Shown here: positions 1-9,054 of the stretch, piece after piece | Position numbering within the stretch: the stretch's first letter is position 1 | Layout of the letters: every line of letters starts with the position of its first letter | Assembly: GCF_900115775.1 (NCBI RefSeq) | Contig: NZ_FOXS01000007.1 | Span: 124,001-188,000, forward strand | Reading direction: 5' to 3' | Source: Hymenobacter arizonensis | GTDB taxonomy: Bacteria; Bacteroidota; Bacteroidia; Cytophagales; Hymenobacteraceae | DNA: 64,000 nt | Position numbers and translations under genes: made by a program | Notes under the pieces: generated by a model | Database searches by the model: none | The model's input: the letters and a program-made list of their open reading frames with translations, nothing else | What the model was told of the DNA's origin: nothing

Positions 1-682
1 GGCGATAAAACAGCAACGGGTCCTCGTCGGGCACAAACAGTGCGGTGGCGGGCTCCCAGGCCAGTACGTTTTCCCGCATCTGGGTCCGCTCGCTTTCGCG
101 CACATAAGGTGGGTTACTCACCAAAATGTCGAGCGAAGCAGGTGGTATGGTAGCTGGCATGGCCTGCAGAATATCTACCTGTTCAAATGATACCGCTGGG
201 GCATAGCGGGCGCCGTTGCGACGAGCGACGGCCAACGCTTCCTCCGAAATATCTACGGCCAGCACCTGAGACTTGGGCAGCAGCCGAGCCAGCGCCAGGG
301 CCAGGCAGCCCGAGCCCGTACCTACGTCCAGCACCTGCAGGCCTGCCTGGCCCTGCCGCTCCATTCGAATCGCTCGGACCAATTCCTCGGTCTCGGGGCG
401 CGGAATGAGGGTGGCTGGGCTTACCTCCAGCGTCATTTCCTCGAAAAACGCCTCTTGCAGCACATACTGCACTGGTTCCTGGCGTAGCAAGCGCGCCTGC
501 AGCGGCGGCAGGGCGGCCAGCGCCTCAGCGGGCACCGGCTCCTGGGCATCCATCATGCGCTGCAGGGAATCGATTTGCAGCAGGTGCTCTACCACGAGGG
601 TGGCAATGGCTTCGGCTTCGCGGTGGGGGTAGGTGGGCTGCAGCGCGGAGGCCAGGGTAGTGGTGAATTCGCGGATGGTCAT
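1..682 (-). CDS. prmC: PrmC, release factor glutamine N5-methyltransferase (C-terminus cut by window edge)
   Basis: Methylates the glutamine of the GGQ motif in peptide-chain release factors, using SAM, in the cytoplasm. I translated the reverse strand from the ATG at 682-680. About 227 codons stay open to the window edge, so the C-terminus is missing. The N-terminal helical region is followed by a Rossmann SAM-binding stretch (LDVGTGSGCLALAL) and the hallmark NPPYV motif encoded near 101-115, which binds the target glutamine. The order matches PrmC/HemK. It is divergent from ribD, with 54 bases between the start codons. The identification is secure; the exact start is fairly secure because a -7 box lies just upstream. 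Confidence 0.93.
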   Translation of the reverse strand, partial: MTIREFTTTLASALQPTYPHREAEAIATLVVEHLLQIDSLQRMMDAQEPVPAEALAALPPLQARLLRQEPVQYVLQEAFFEEMTLEVSPATLIPRPETEELVRAIRMERQGQAGLQVLDVGTGSGCLALALARLLPKSQVLAVDISEEALAVARRNGARYAPAVSFEQVDILQAMPATIPPASLDILVSNPPYVRESERTQMRENVLAWEPATALFVPDEDPLLFYR

Positions 683-687
683 CGGAA

Positions 688-695
688 CAAAGGTA
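688..695 (-). promoter_or_regulatory. Candidate -7 box for prmC
   Basis: On the minus strand this reads TACCTTTG, an exact match to the Bacteroidota -7 consensus TAnnTTTG. Its last base lies 5 bases upstream of the prmC ATG, so the transcript would be leaderless or nearly so. No convincing -33 TTG was found at the right distance. Confidence 0.4.
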
Positions 696-736
696 GGCCC
701 AAGGCGTAGCTATAAGCCGTTACCTACCTTCACCGG

Positions 737-1774
737 ATGAAATCAGAAGATGTCATTTTCATGCGCCGCGCCCTCGATTTGGCACACTTGGGCACTGGCT
801 ACGCCCGCCCCAACCCCTTGGTCGGCTGCGTGGTCACTCACCAGGGACGCATCATTGGCGAGGGCTGGCACCAGCAGTACGGCGGGCCGCACGCGGAAGT
901 AAACGCGCTGGCCGCTGTGCACGACCAGTCACTGCTGCGCCAAAGCCGCGTGTACGTAACCCTGGAGCCCTGCGCCCACCACGGCAAAACCCCGCCCTGC
1001 GCCGACTTGCTCATTGCCAAGGGAGTGCCCGAAGTCGTGATTTGCAACGAGGACCCGTTTCCGCTGGTGGCCGGCCGAGGCATTGAAAAGCTGCGCGCGG
1101 CCGGTGTGAAGGTCGAAACCGGCGTACTGGCCGAAGAAGGCCGCTGGCTCAACCGGCGCTTTTTCCGCTTCCACGAGAAGAAAAGGCCTTACCTGGTACT
1201 GAAATGGGCCGAAACGGCCGACGGCTTTCTGGCGGGGCGCTTTTTCCAGCCAGTGCAAATCAGCTGCCCGCAAGCGGGCCTGCTCACCCACCAATGGCGG
1301 GCCGAAGAACAGGCCATTCTGGTGGGCACGCGCACGGCCCTGCACGACAACCCCCGCCTGAACGTGCGCGACTGGCCCGGCCCCCAGCCCACGCGGCTCG
1401 TTATCGACAAAAACCTGTGCTTGCCGCCTTCGCACAACCTGCTCGACGGCTCGCAGCCCACCCTCATCTATACCTACCGGCAGCCCCGCCACGCCACCAA
1501 CCTCGACCTCGTGACCCTGTCCGAGGCCGACGACCTCATCCCGCAGGTTCTGGCCGATTTGTATGAGCGCCAGATTCAGTCAGTGTTTGTGGAGGGCGGC
1601 CCCACTGTGCTCAACGCCCTGATTAATGCCGGGCTTTGGGACGAGATTCGCGTGTTTCGGGCGCCCATGAAGCTGGGCCAGGGCATAGCCGCCCCACGCC
1701 TTGGCCTAAATGGTTTGCACGAGCGTCGGAACGTTGGGCCCGATGAGTTGTTCTGGTATGTGAACGATAAGTAA
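737..1774 (+). CDS. ribD: RibD, bifunctional riboflavin deaminase/reductase
   Basis: Catalyses the second and third steps of riboflavin synthesis: deamination of the pyrimidine intermediate, then NADPH-dependent reduction of the ribosyl side chain. The 345-residue protein has the usual two-domain length. The N-terminal cytidine-deaminase fold shows the zinc site PHAEVNAL (His52, Glu54) and PCAHHGKTPPC (Cys79, Cys88). The C-terminal reductase half contains VEGGPTVLNALI, typical of RibD/DHFR-like reductases. It is monocistronic as far as can be seen: prmC diverges upstream, and the next gene starts 99 bases downstream. No other rib gene is in the window and no FMN riboswitch was seen upstream. 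Confidence 0.95.
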   Translation: MKSEDVIFMRRALDLAHLGTGYARPNPLVGCVVTHQGRIIGEGWHQQYGGPHAEVNALAAVHDQSLLRQSRVYVTLEPCAHHGKTPPCADLLIAKGVPEVVICNEDPFPLVAGRGIEKLRAAGVKVETGVLAEEGRWLNRRFFRFHEKKRPYLVLKWAETADGFLAGRFFQPVQISCPQAGLLTHQWRAEEQAILVGTRTALHDNPRLNVRDWPGPQPTRLVIDKNLCLPPSHNLLDGSQPTLIYTYRQPRHATNLDLVTLSEADDLIPQVLADLYERQIQSVFVEGGPTVLNALINAGLWDEIRVFRAPMKLGQGIAAPRLGLNGLHERRNVGPDELFWYVNDK

Positions 1775-1873
1775 TCGGGCCACGGCCTAACTGTAATGCG
1801 CCGCATCTTTTGGCGAATAATCCTTTATTAAAATCACCATTCAACAACGCGAACGTACCCGTTCGCGCCTTCC

Positions 1874-2356
1874 ATGGCCGAAAACCTCACCCTAGACACC
1901 ACCCTCACCAAAGCCGAGCAATACCAGCAGCTGCTGCCTCAAATCGAGGCCCTGACCACCGGCGAGCCCGACTTAACTGCCAACCTGGCCAACACGGCGG
2001 CCGCTCTGCGCCAGGCCTTTGGCTTTTTCTGGGTCGGCTTCTACCTGGTGAAGGGCGATGAGCTGGTGCTGGGTCCGTTTCAGGGGCCCATTGCCTGCAC
2101 GCGCATCCGCCACGGCAAGGGCGTGTGCGGCGCCAGTTGGGCCCAGGCCCAAACTTTATTGGTGCCCGACGTAGAAGAGTTTCCCGGCCACATTGCCTGC
2201 AGCTCCGATTCTAAATCCGAAATCGTGGTACCCATTATCAAAGCAGGCCAGGTGGTGGGCGTACTCGACGTGGACAGCGACCAGCTCAACGACTTCGACC
2301 ACGACGACCAAACGGCGCTCGAGCAGCTCACGCAGCTGGCAGCCCGGTGGTTCTAG
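1874..2356 (+). CDS. msrC: GAF-domain free methionine-R-sulfoxide reductase
   Basis: Likely reduces free methionine-R-sulfoxide in the cytoplasm, with thioredoxin as reductant. The 160-residue protein is a single GAF domain of the YebR/fRMsr type. Three cysteines sit in the family motifs: Cys75 (IACTRI), Cys85 (GKGVCG) and Cys109 (FPGHIACSSDSKSE). Their spacing equals that of Cys84, Cys94 and Cys118 of the E. coli enzyme, and the last of these is the catalytic one. The ATG at 1874 begins a typical N-terminus. It has no obvious operon partner; the lipoprotein gene starts 48 bases downstream on the same strand. Confidence 0.88.
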   Translation: MAENLTLDTTLTKAEQYQQLLPQIEALTTGEPDLTANLANTAAALRQAFGFFWVGFYLVKGDELVLGPFQGPIACTRIRHGKGVCGASWAQAQTLLVPDVEEFPGHIACSSDSKSEIVVPIIKAGQVVGVLDVDSDQLNDFDHDDQTALEQLTQLAARWF

Positions 2357-2404
2357 ATTCTGTTTATACTTCCAGGTAACTTCTTTCTTTCCTATCTCAA
2401 GTCT

Positions 2405-3082
2405 ATGAAAAAGCACTTTCACCCCCTTGGCGACTGGCGGCGCAACGTGCTGCTGATTGCCGCAGCCAGTAGCCTGGGCCTGGCGCTGGCCGCCTGCTCC
2501 GATAACAACCGCGCCGATACCAACGGCGCCGAAGCCGGCTGGGGCGGCGAAACCTACAGCCAGGGCGTCATCACGGAAATGACCGAGGTGCAGCCCGGCG
2601 AATGGAAAATCACGGCTGAGCGCCCGGCGGGCAAGGAAGAAGTAGCGGCCGTCCTGCGCCACTTCGATGGCAAGGTCGATACCCTGCAAGGCCAGGCTCT
2701 GCAACAAAAAATGCAGGATTACAGCCGCACCAACCCCGAAAACCGCGCCCGCGGTACGGGCATGATGGACATCCTTATGTGGAGCGGCATTGGCTACATG
2801 GCGGGCCGCTTCCTCACGCCCAACCGCGGCGCCTACTCTAACCCCGGCATCCTCCAGCAGAACCAGGGCTGGCGCTCCAACGTGGCCCAGGAGCGTCAGA
2901 CGCAGGGCCGCGGCTTCTACGGCCGGGGCTTCGCTGGTGGCCGCACCTCTCCCAACGCAGGCATCCAGGAAAGCCGTTCTACGGTGCGCAGCTCGCCCCG
3001 CGGGGGCTTCCGCAGCAGTGCGCCGGCCGGCCGCAGCAGCGGGTTTGGCTCGCGTGGCGGCTCGCGGGGTTTTGGCGGGTAA
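2405..3082 (+). CDS. Predicted lipoprotein with Gly/Ser/Arg-rich tail, function unknown
   Basis: The 225-residue protein has a basic N-terminus, a hydrophobic stretch (residues 14-30) and a lipobox LALAAC with Cys31, so it should be a lipid-anchored envelope protein. The middle contains a charged region (residues 50-100) followed by GMMDILMWSGIGYMAGR (about 118-134), a short glycine-rich hydrophobic segment. The C-terminal third is low complexity, rich in Gly, Ser and Arg, and includes repeated SRGG-like units. The layout resembles UPF0323-type lipoproteins, but I cannot assign a function. It is followed at once by a long hairpin repeat. Confidence 0.75.
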   Translation: MKKHFHPLGDWRRNVLLIAAASSLGLALAACSDNNRADTNGAEAGWGGETYSQGVITEMTEVQPGEWKITAERPAGKEEVAAVLRHFDGKVDTLQGQALQQKMQDYSRTNPENRARGTGMMDILMWSGIGYMAGRFLTPNRGAYSNPGILQQNQGWRSNVAQERQTQGRGFYGRGFAGGRTSPNAGIQESRSTVRSSPRGGFRSSAPAGRSSGFGSRGGSRGFGG

Positions 3083-3094
3083 CTTATTTCAACG

Positions 3095-3213
3095 AGCACT
3101 GAAGAACGTCATGTCGAGCGCAGCGGAGACATCTCGCGTGGGGCACTAATCCAATCGTACAACGAAGCGAGCGAGATGTCTCGGCTGCGCTCGACATGAC
3201 GTTCTTCAGTGCT
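3095..3213. repeat. Intergenic inverted repeat, type A, copy 1
   Basis: Two nearly perfect complementary arms of roughly 45 bases flank a 25-30 base AT-richer centre. The left arm begins GCACTGAAGAACGTCATG and the right arm ends CATGACGTTCTTCAGTGC. Related copies lie at 39484-39587 and 48531-48627. It has no coding capacity. It separates the lipoprotein gene from the ligase gene. Confidence 0.85.
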
Positions 3214-3243
3214 GACTGCTCATTAATAATTGTTCATTGACTC

Positions 3244-4419
3244 ATGATAAACCTCCTCCCCCTCACCGGCGACGTATCACCGGCCGTGCGCACGCTGGGC
3301 TGGGACTGGGCCATTGAGGAAGCCTGCCAGAACTATGTGGCCCGCGAAGCGGTGCAGCTCAGTGAGAACGAAGCCGAAGTGCTACTCCAAGCCGCTGACT
3401 CGCTCTACGACATGCTGGTGGAAGCCATTCCGGACCCCATTCCCGATGAGTTTCTGCAGCGGCTGGCCATTCCGGCCAACCTGTGGGGAGCCGTGCGCCA
3501 CTCCTGGAACGATGAGCGCCACTGGCACCTTTACGGCCGCTTCGACCTGGTGATGACGCCGGAAGGCCCCAAGCTACTCGAGTTCAACGCCGATACCGCC
3601 ACTAGCCTTCCCGAAACCAGCGTGGTGCAGTGGGCCAGCTTGGTGGCCACGGGCCAGTCCGACGAAGGTAGCCAGGCCAATGGCTTGTTTGAGTGCCTGG
3701 AAGACCAGTTCCGCCACTGGCGCACCCTCAACATCGACAAGCAAGCCACCCTCCTGCTCGTGTACCTGCCCGACAGCCCCGAGGACGAAGCCAACTGCGC
3801 CGTACTGGCCGAAGCCGCCCATGCGGCCGGCTTTGCCGACTACCACATTTGCCCCGTCGACGACATGAAAGTGTCGATAGCTGGCGAGGACCGCGGCATC
3901 TGGGCCGAAACGGCACCCGACCAGTGGCAGAAATTCGACTTCCTCTTTAAGCTAGTGCCCTGGGAAATACTGGCCGAGGAAGAGCCCGAGCTCACCGACG
4001 ACCTCGTGCACCTGCAGCTCACCCGCGACGTGGTTACGGCCAATCCCGCGTATAGCCTAATGTTCCAGAGCAAAGCCCTGCTAGCTCACCTGTGGGAGAC
4101 GTTTCCGCACCACCCCCTGCTGCTCGAAGCCAGCCTGACTAATCTGCCTGGCCACCACGTTCGTAAGCCTCTATTCGGCCGCGAAGGCCAGAACGTGGCC
4201 GAAATCCAACCCGACGGCCGCGCCAGCACTGAGGTACCCGGTGATTTTTCAAACCAGCCGCAGCTCTACCAGCGCTGGGCCGAGCTACCAACCGATGCAC
4301 AGGGCCGCCGATACCAGGCGGGTGTGTTTTGGGCGGGCGAAGCTTGCGCCATTGGCTTCCGGCGGGAGGCGGGACTGATTACTAATTTGTCGGAGTTCGT
4401 GCCGCACGTATTAGTCTGA
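3244..4419 (+). CDS. Glutathionylspermidine synthase-like ATP-grasp ligase
   Basis: Belongs to the synthetase half of the glutathionylspermidine synthase family (YgiC/YjfC-like), with ATP-grasp amide-bond chemistry. At 391 residues it has the usual length and no N-terminal amidase domain. Supporting motifs are HLYGRFDLVM, LLEFNADTATSLPET (around residues 117-131, the family's ATP/Mg-binding stretch) and FKLVPWE in the middle. The C-terminus includes the YQRWAELP segment. The true substrate of these stand-alone versions is not known; a peptide or polyamine is an inference. It is convergent with psd across a strong bidirectional terminator. Confidence 0.88.
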   Translation: MINLLPLTGDVSPAVRTLGWDWAIEEACQNYVAREAVQLSENEAEVLLQAADSLYDMLVEAIPDPIPDEFLQRLAIPANLWGAVRHSWNDERHWHLYGRFDLVMTPEGPKLLEFNADTATSLPETSVVQWASLVATGQSDEGSQANGLFECLEDQFRHWRTLNIDKQATLLLVYLPDSPEDEANCAVLAEAAHAAGFADYHICPVDDMKVSIAGEDRGIWAETAPDQWQKFDFLFKLVPWEILAEEEPELTDDLVHLQLTRDVVTANPAYSLMFQSKALLAHLWETFPHHPLLLEASLTNLPGHHVRKPLFGREGQNVAEIQPDGRASTEVPGDFSNQPQLYQRWAELPTDAQGRRYQAGVFWAGEACAIGFRREAGLITNLSEFVPHVLV

Positions 4420-4502
4420 CGCTAAGAGAGGCGCAGCCAACCACGGATTTATCAGATTTTGTGGACGGCATTTATTTGCTGCGTCTCGAAATAAACCTGA
4501 AG

Positions 4503-4540
4503 CAAAAAGCCCGGCTGCATCCATGCAGCCGGGCTTTTTG
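4503..4540. terminator. Bidirectional intrinsic terminator
   Basis: A perfect 18-base stem (arms 4503-4520 and 4523-4540) has a 2-base loop. It is flanked by A and T runs that serve as U-tracts in both directions. It lies between the convergent ligase gene and psd. Confidence 0.92.
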
Positions 4541-4562
4541 TATGTTATCAAGCTAGTAGTAA

Positions 4563-5228
4563 TTACTTCACTTTGAGCTGGCAAATTACGGTTTCACCAC
4601 CTTTTACTTTCTGGCCCAGCTCCACTTTTATCTCGGTGTCGATGGGCACAAATACGTCGACACGGGAGCCGAATTTGATGAAGCCGAACTCTTCGCCCTG
4701 GCTTACTTCGTCGCCCTCGTTCACGTACCACACAATGCGGCGGGCCATGGCACCGGCAATTTGCCGGAAGAGCACTAGCGGGCCGGCGTCGCTTTCCACC
4801 ACCACGGTGGTGCGCTCGTTTTGGGTGCTGCTTTTGGGGTGCCAGGCCACCAGGTAGTTGCCCGGGTGGTACTTGAAATACTTCACCAAGCCCGAAATTG
4901 GGTTGCGGGTGACGTGCACGTTGATGGGCGACATGAAGATGCTGATTTGCTTGCGCTCATCTTCAAAATACTCGGGCTCGAACACGTTTTCGATTACCAC
5001 CACCTTGCCGTCGGCGGGCGCCAGCAGCAGGTCTTCGTGGGTAAACAGGTGCCGGAACGGGCTGCGGAAGAACTGCAGGATTAGCAGAAAGACAATGACC
5101 GTGGCCCCGGCAAACAGCCGGTTGAACAGGTCAGCACCTTTGTTAAAATTAAATACCAATAAGTTAAGCACTAGCAAAATAAGCAGTGTAACAAACAGGA
5201 TGCGTCTTCCTTCTTTATGAATCTTCAT
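4563..5228 (-). CDS. psd: Phosphatidylserine decarboxylase proenzyme, short type
   Basis: Makes phosphatidylethanolamine by decarboxylating phosphatidylserine at the inner membrane. The 221-residue length and architecture fit the short PSD-A/archaetidylserine type. Two membrane helices (about 9-29 and 36-54) are followed by MSPINVHVTRNP (His105) and the self-cleavage site FGSRVD. Cleavage before Ser188 would give the pyruvoyl cofactor and two subunits. The start codon at 5228 gives MKIHKEGRR, a suitable cytoplasmic N-terminus. A second phospholipid gene, cdsA, lies 1.7 kb away, but the two are not in one operon. Confidence 0.93.
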   Translation of the reverse strand: MKIHKEGRRILFVTLLILLVLNLLVFNFNKGADLFNRLFAGATVIVFLLILQFFRSPFRHLFTHEDLLLAPADGKVVVIENVFEPEYFEDERKQISIFMSPINVHVTRNPISGLVKYFKYHPGNYLVAWHPKSSTQNERTTVVVESDAGPLVLFRQIAGAMARRIVWYVNEGDEVSQGEEFGFIKFGSRVDVFVPIDTEIKVELGQKVKGGETVICQLKVK

Positions 5229-5405
5229 GCGAGTTGCGAATCGGGCCGCCGGGAGTGCAAGTTAAGCCCTCTAATTAAACAACGGCCCACTTTACCGCAA
5301 CGGGTAAAGTGGGCCGTATGTTCGCTTGGTGCGCAAAACGTTGGCCTTGCGCTACCATCCAACCGATTAAAGCAGTTTCCTGCGCCAGTGGATGGGGTTA
5401 AATTA

Positions 5406-6695
5406 TTAGAAGCCGCCGCGGAACTTGTAGGTCTGGGCTACTTTATCGATGGCCACGACGTAGGCGGCAATGCGCATTGGCACGTTGTACTTCTGGCTGG
5501 TCTGGTACACTTTCTCGAACGCGTCGTTCATGATGCGGTCGGCGCGGTCGGTCACCATGTCCAGGCTCCATTTGAATCCCTGCTTGTTCTGCACCCACTC
5601 GAAGTACGACACCGTGACGCCGCCCGAGTTGGCGAGGATGTCCGGCACCACCATGATGCCTTTCTCGTTGATGATGGAGTCGGCCGAGGCCGAAGTGGGG
5701 CCGTTGGCGCCTTCCACAATCAGTTTGGCTTTGATGAGGTGGGCGTTGTGCTCGGTGATGACGTCTTCCACGGCGGCGGGCACCAGCACGTCCACGTCGG
5801 AAGTCAGCAGGTCGTCGGGGTCTATGGGCGTGGCGCCGGTGAAGCCTTCCAGGCGACCATTATGAGCGTTTTTGTAGGCAATGGCATCGTCGATGTTGAT
5901 GCCGTTGTCGTTCCAATAAGCACCCGAGATATCGGAAACGCCTTTAATTTTTACGCCCTCGGCATGAAGCAGGATGGCGGCCCAGGAGCCCACGTTGCCA
6001 AAGCCCTGCACGGCCGCGGACACTTCGCTGGGCTTCAGGCCCAGCTTTTTCAGGGCAGCCAGCGTCGACACCATCACGCCGCGGCCGGTGGCCTCGGTGC
6101 GGCCCAGCGAGCCGCCCATTACCAGCGGCTTGCCGGTAACTACTGCCGGCGAGGTCATGCCGTTGGTTTTGGAAAATTCGTCCATCAGCCACGCCATTTC
6201 GCGGGGGCCGGTACCCATGTCGGGGGCCGGAATGTCGCGGTCGGGGCCGAAAATATCTTTCAGGGCGAGGGTGTAACCACGGGTGAGACGCTCAATTTCG
6301 CCGGCACTCATGGTAGTGGGGTCGCAGATAATGCCGCCTTTGGCGCCGCCGTAAGGAATATCGACCACGGCGCACTTCCAGGTCATCCAGGCGGCGAGGG
6401 CTTTCACCTCGTCGAGGTGCACGTTTTTGTCGTAGCGAATGCCGCCCTTGCTCGGGCCCAGAATGGTATTGTGAATAACACGGTAGCCTTCGAACACGCG
6501 AATGTGGCCATCGTCCATCGTTACCGGAATGTTCACGATAACCTGCTTATCGGCAACTTTAAGAACGTTGTAGGTGGCGTCGTCGAGACCCAGAATGTCG
6601 GCCGCGATATTGAAGCGCGACATCATGGATTCAAGCGGGTTTTCGCGGTCCATTATCGGAGCCGGCTCTTTGTACACAGTGTGGTGGGCTGCCAT
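5406..6695 (-). CDS. gdhA: Glutamate dehydrogenase (Glu/Leu/Phe/Val dehydrogenase family)
   Basis: Interconverts glutamate and 2-oxoglutarate plus ammonia with NAD(P). At 429 residues it has the length of hexameric enzymes. Substrate-site motifs are PSKGGIRY (Lys83), WMTWKCAVVDIPYGGAKGG (Lys107; catalytic Lys119) and the Rossmann motif VQGFGNVGSW near residue 210. Cofactor preference cannot be read with confidence. The gene stands alone: psd ends 177 bases downstream on the same strand, and cdsA ends 230 bases upstream. A good -7 box lies 56 bases ahead of the start. Confidence 0.93.
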   Translation of the reverse strand: MAAHHTVYKEPAPIMDRENPLESMMSRFNIAADILGLDDATYNVLKVADKQVIVNIPVTMDDGHIRVFEGYRVIHNTILGPSKGGIRYDKNVHLDEVKALAAWMTWKCAVVDIPYGGAKGGIICDPTTMSAGEIERLTRGYTLALKDIFGPDRDIPAPDMGTGPREMAWLMDEFSKTNGMTSPAVVTGKPLVMGGSLGRTEATGRGVMVSTLAALKKLGLKPSEVSAAVQGFGNVGSWAAILLHAEGVKIKGVSDISGAYWNDNGINIDDAIAYKNAHNGRLEGFTGATPIDPDDLLTSDVDVLVPAAVEDVITEHNAHLIKAKLIVEGANGPTSASADSIINEKGIMVVPDILANSGGVTVSYFEWVQNKQGFKWSLDMVTDRADRIMNDAFEKVYQTSQKYNVPMRIAAYVVAIDKVAQTYKFRGGF

Positions 6696-6750
6696 TCGGT
6701 TGTGTGGTTAGGAAAGTGTTGGGTGGGAGTGCTCGTACGGTTTAGGGGCG

Positions 6751-6758
6751 CAAAGGTA
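6751..6758 (-). promoter_or_regulatory. Candidate -7 box for glutamate dehydrogenase gene
   Basis: On the minus strand this reads TACCTTTG followed by C, matching TAnnTTTGC. It lies 56 bases upstream of the ATG at 6695, which leaves a leader of about 50 nt. A TTG lies upstream, but closer than the usual -33 spacing. Confidence 0.45.
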
Positions 6759-6925
6759 TTGCTTTTGCCAAGACGAAGAGCCGTTTTGGTGCAAACGTTT
6801 GTGGTAGTTTTTTAAGATAGTTTTTCAATGCAGAAACCGGCTTGGCTGAGCGCCAATGGCTTCTTGCGCTGGCCCGCAATCACTAAGCGCCAGCTACCGT
6901 CAGGCAGCAATAACAAGTCCAATTT

Positions 6926-7930
6926 TTAGCCAGCCAGCAACTGCAGCAGTGCCAGCACCGGCAGCACCAGCAAAAACGCATCGAAACGGTCGAGCAGACC
7001 GCCGTGCCCGGGCATCATAGTGCCCGAGTCTTTCACGCCCACGCTACGCTTGAGCATGGACTCGGCCAGGTCGCCAACGGGCGCAAATATGGCGACCACG
7101 GCTGCCGCCACTAAGCGGTGCGTCAGGGGCAAATCGGGCAGCAGAAAGCCCATGGCCCAGCCCAACAACAAGGTCAGCAGGAAGCCCCCGGCCCAGCCCT
7201 CCCAGGTTTTGCCAGGCGAGATAGCCGGGGCCATTTTGTGCTTGCCGAAGGTCTTGCCCGCGGCGTATGCGCCGATGTCGGACGCCCAAACCAGGAAAAG
7301 CAGGGCGAAGACGCGGCGGTAGTCGTAGTGCAGCAAGTCGGTAGCGTAATTCTGAGTGTAGGCCAGCACTTGCAGCAAGGCCATCGGAATGCTCACGTAA
7401 AAGATGCCGCCCAGCGTGACCGATATATTAATGAATGGGGTAGGCGAATTTGGCCAAAGGACTATCTCCCGCAGTATCAGCAACGAAAAGAGGATGAGCA
7501 GCACGGCCCCGATGCCGGCCAGGGCCCAGCCCACCAGTACCATTTGCTGCTCGGGCAGGGCGCCGCTCCCGACGGGCACTCCGGCTTCGCCAATCTTGAC
7601 AAAGGTGCTGCTGGCTTGGGCGTGCCAATATTCCGGCAGCCCCTGCCACAAGTGGAAAGCCGCGAAAAGCACCAGGCTGGCGCCCAGCCCCAGCCACTTG
7701 GCCGGCAAATACCCAGCGGCCCGCATCATGCGGTAAAACTCCAGCAGCATCTTGGCCTGCACCGCCGCAAAAAACAACCCGAATGTCCAGGAACTGAACC
7801 ACACGCTGCCGAGCAGCATGGTAGCCCCGATGGAGGCGTAGATAACCCGCAAGCGCAAGTTGCTGGGACCGGGTTTCTTATCCGTGGGCTCGGCTAGTTC
7901 GGGGGTAATCGGAGGCGTAGAAGTCGACAA
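6926..7930 (-). CDS. cdsA: CdsA, phosphatidate cytidylyltransferase
   Basis: Converts phosphatidic acid and CTP to CDP-diacylglycerol, the branch point to phosphatidylserine and so to Psd. The C-terminus carries the full family signature: SPGKTWEG, then MLKRSVGVKDSG, then PGHGGLLDRFD. Several membrane helices precede it. The start is uncertain. No ATG is available before the first membrane helix, and the open frame runs far into the neighbouring CPBP gene. I chose TTG at 7930-7928 (reads LSTSTPPITPELAEP), which gives 334 residues. Another non-ATG codon is possible. It lies downstream of, and probably is cotranscribed with, the CPBP protease gene. Confidence 0.87.
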   Translation of the reverse strand: MSTSTPPITPELAEPTDKKPGPSNLRLRVIYASIGATMLLGSVWFSSWTFGLFFAAVQAKMLLEFYRMMRAAGYLPAKWLGLGASLVLFAAFHLWQGLPEYWHAQASSTFVKIGEAGVPVGSGALPEQQMVLVGWALAGIGAVLLILFSLLILREIVLWPNSPTPFINISVTLGGIFYVSIPMALLQVLAYTQNYATDLLHYDYRRVFALLFLVWASDIGAYAAGKTFGKHKMAPAISPGKTWEGWAGGFLLTLLLGWAMGFLLPDLPLTHRLVAAAVVAIFAPVGDLAESMLKRSVGVKDSGTMMPGHGGLLDRFDAFLLVLPVLALLQLLAG

Positions 7931-7992
7931 CGCGAGGGGATAAGGAGGTGCGGAAAGGTAAGTGGAAAGCAGTTTACGCTCAGGGCGCCGGA

Positions 7993-8967
7993 TTAGTGAC
8001 GGTGCAGGTCTACGCCGTCGTGGCTGAGGGTGAGCATTTGGGTGGGAGGTGCCGGGGTGGTCATGCGCCGGTAGAGGAAGTAGAGCAGCCCAGCCGAGAG
8101 CAGCGCCGATGGTACCACCAGCGTCCAAGGCATCGCCTCGTTGCCGTCGGGGTCGAAGCCCCAGCCGAACTGGCCGCGCTGCGTGAGGTAGAGTATCAGC
8201 AGTTGAAAGGCATTCTGGGTGAAATGCGCCATTATCGATACCCAGAGGTTGCCGCTCCAGAGGTACAGATAGCCCAGCACCAGCCCGAGCACGAAGCGCG
8301 GCATAAACCCAAAAAACTGCATGTGAATGGCGCTGAAGATGGCCGCGCCCAGCCACACGCCCACGTGCGGCGAAAACCACCGCACCAAGTTTTTCTGAAC
8401 CACGCCCCGAAACACCAGCTCCTCGCTCACGGCTGGCACCACGGCGATTACTAGCAACGCCACCAAGAAGCGCGTGGTGGAGTTGAAGCGCGTGAGGTAC
8501 TTGGTGAGGCCCTGGGCACGGTCTTCGCTGGCGCGGGCCCACACCTCAAAATCGTGCAGGAAGCTGGGGAATTTGGCCTCCGCATTCCATGCAATGAGGG
8601 TGGACATGAAGGGCAGAATGATGACAATGAGCGCCGCGGCCGCCAGTAGCCACCAGCCCTCGCCCAAGCGGCGCGGGCTGAAATATTCGCTCCAACCGTA
8701 GCCCATCGCTAAAGCAAAGGCCAGCGCACCACCTGAAAAAGTAAAAAACAGCACCATGGCCTGAAAAGTCATTAGCAAGCCCCAGCCCTGCGGATAGGAG
8801 GACGGATAGGCCACGGCCTTGGTGACTTCCACTACTGACAAGCCATACCCAAACTGCGCTACCGCAAAGAATAGCGCATAGGATACGCAAAAGCCCCCCA
8901 TCATCATTACCAGTAGCATCAATAACTGGAGGCCCGGGTGCAGGGTGCGGGGCAGGAAACCTTTCAT
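7993..8967 (-). CDS. CPBP-family intramembrane metalloprotease
   Basis: A 324-residue polytopic protein of the CPBP/Abi (CAAX prenyl protease 2-like) family. It shows the EELVFRGVVQ motif (EExxxR) and a downstream FSAIHMQFFGF motif that supplies a zinc-ligand histidine, followed by further hydrophobic helices and HFTQNAF with another histidine and asparagine. The substrate is unknown; bacterial members range from protein processing to bacteriocin self-immunity. It sits 62 bases upstream of the proposed cdsA start, so the two probably form one unit. The ATG at 8967 gives MKGFLPRTLHPG before the first helix. Confidence 0.85.
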   Translation of the reverse strand: MKGFLPRTLHPGLQLLMLLVMMMGGFCVSYALFFAVAQFGYGLSVVEVTKAVAYPSSYPQGWGLLMTFQAMVLFFTFSGGALAFALAMGYGWSEYFSPRRLGEGWWLLAAAALIVIILPFMSTLIAWNAEAKFPSFLHDFEVWARASEDRAQGLTKYLTRFNSTTRFLVALLVIAVVPAVSEELVFRGVVQKNLVRWFSPHVGVWLGAAIFSAIHMQFFGFMPRFVLGLVLGYLYLWSGNLWVSIMAHFTQNAFQLLILYLTQRGQFGWGFDPDGNEAMPWTLVVPSALLSAGLLYFLYRRMTTPAPPTQMLTLSHDGVDLHRH

Positions 8968-9054
8968 AGCAGCAGACTAGTTGGGAAGGGCGTAAATTTA
9001 CCGCAGAATTTAACTTGGGCTTACCCAGTCAGTAATTACAGCACTTTTCGCCGG

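Noticed and set aside
5217..6815. Long plus-strand open frame of 532 codons opposite glutamate dehydrogenase
   Set aside because: It mirrors the real gene on the minus strand. Its His/Val/Gly-rich translation is typical of antisense frames in GC-rich DNA and matches no family.
7931..8542. Possible N-terminal extension of CdsA by 204 codons
   Set aside because: The extension overlaps the CPBP gene and has a composition unlike membrane proteins of the family; CdsA proteins do not have such an extension.
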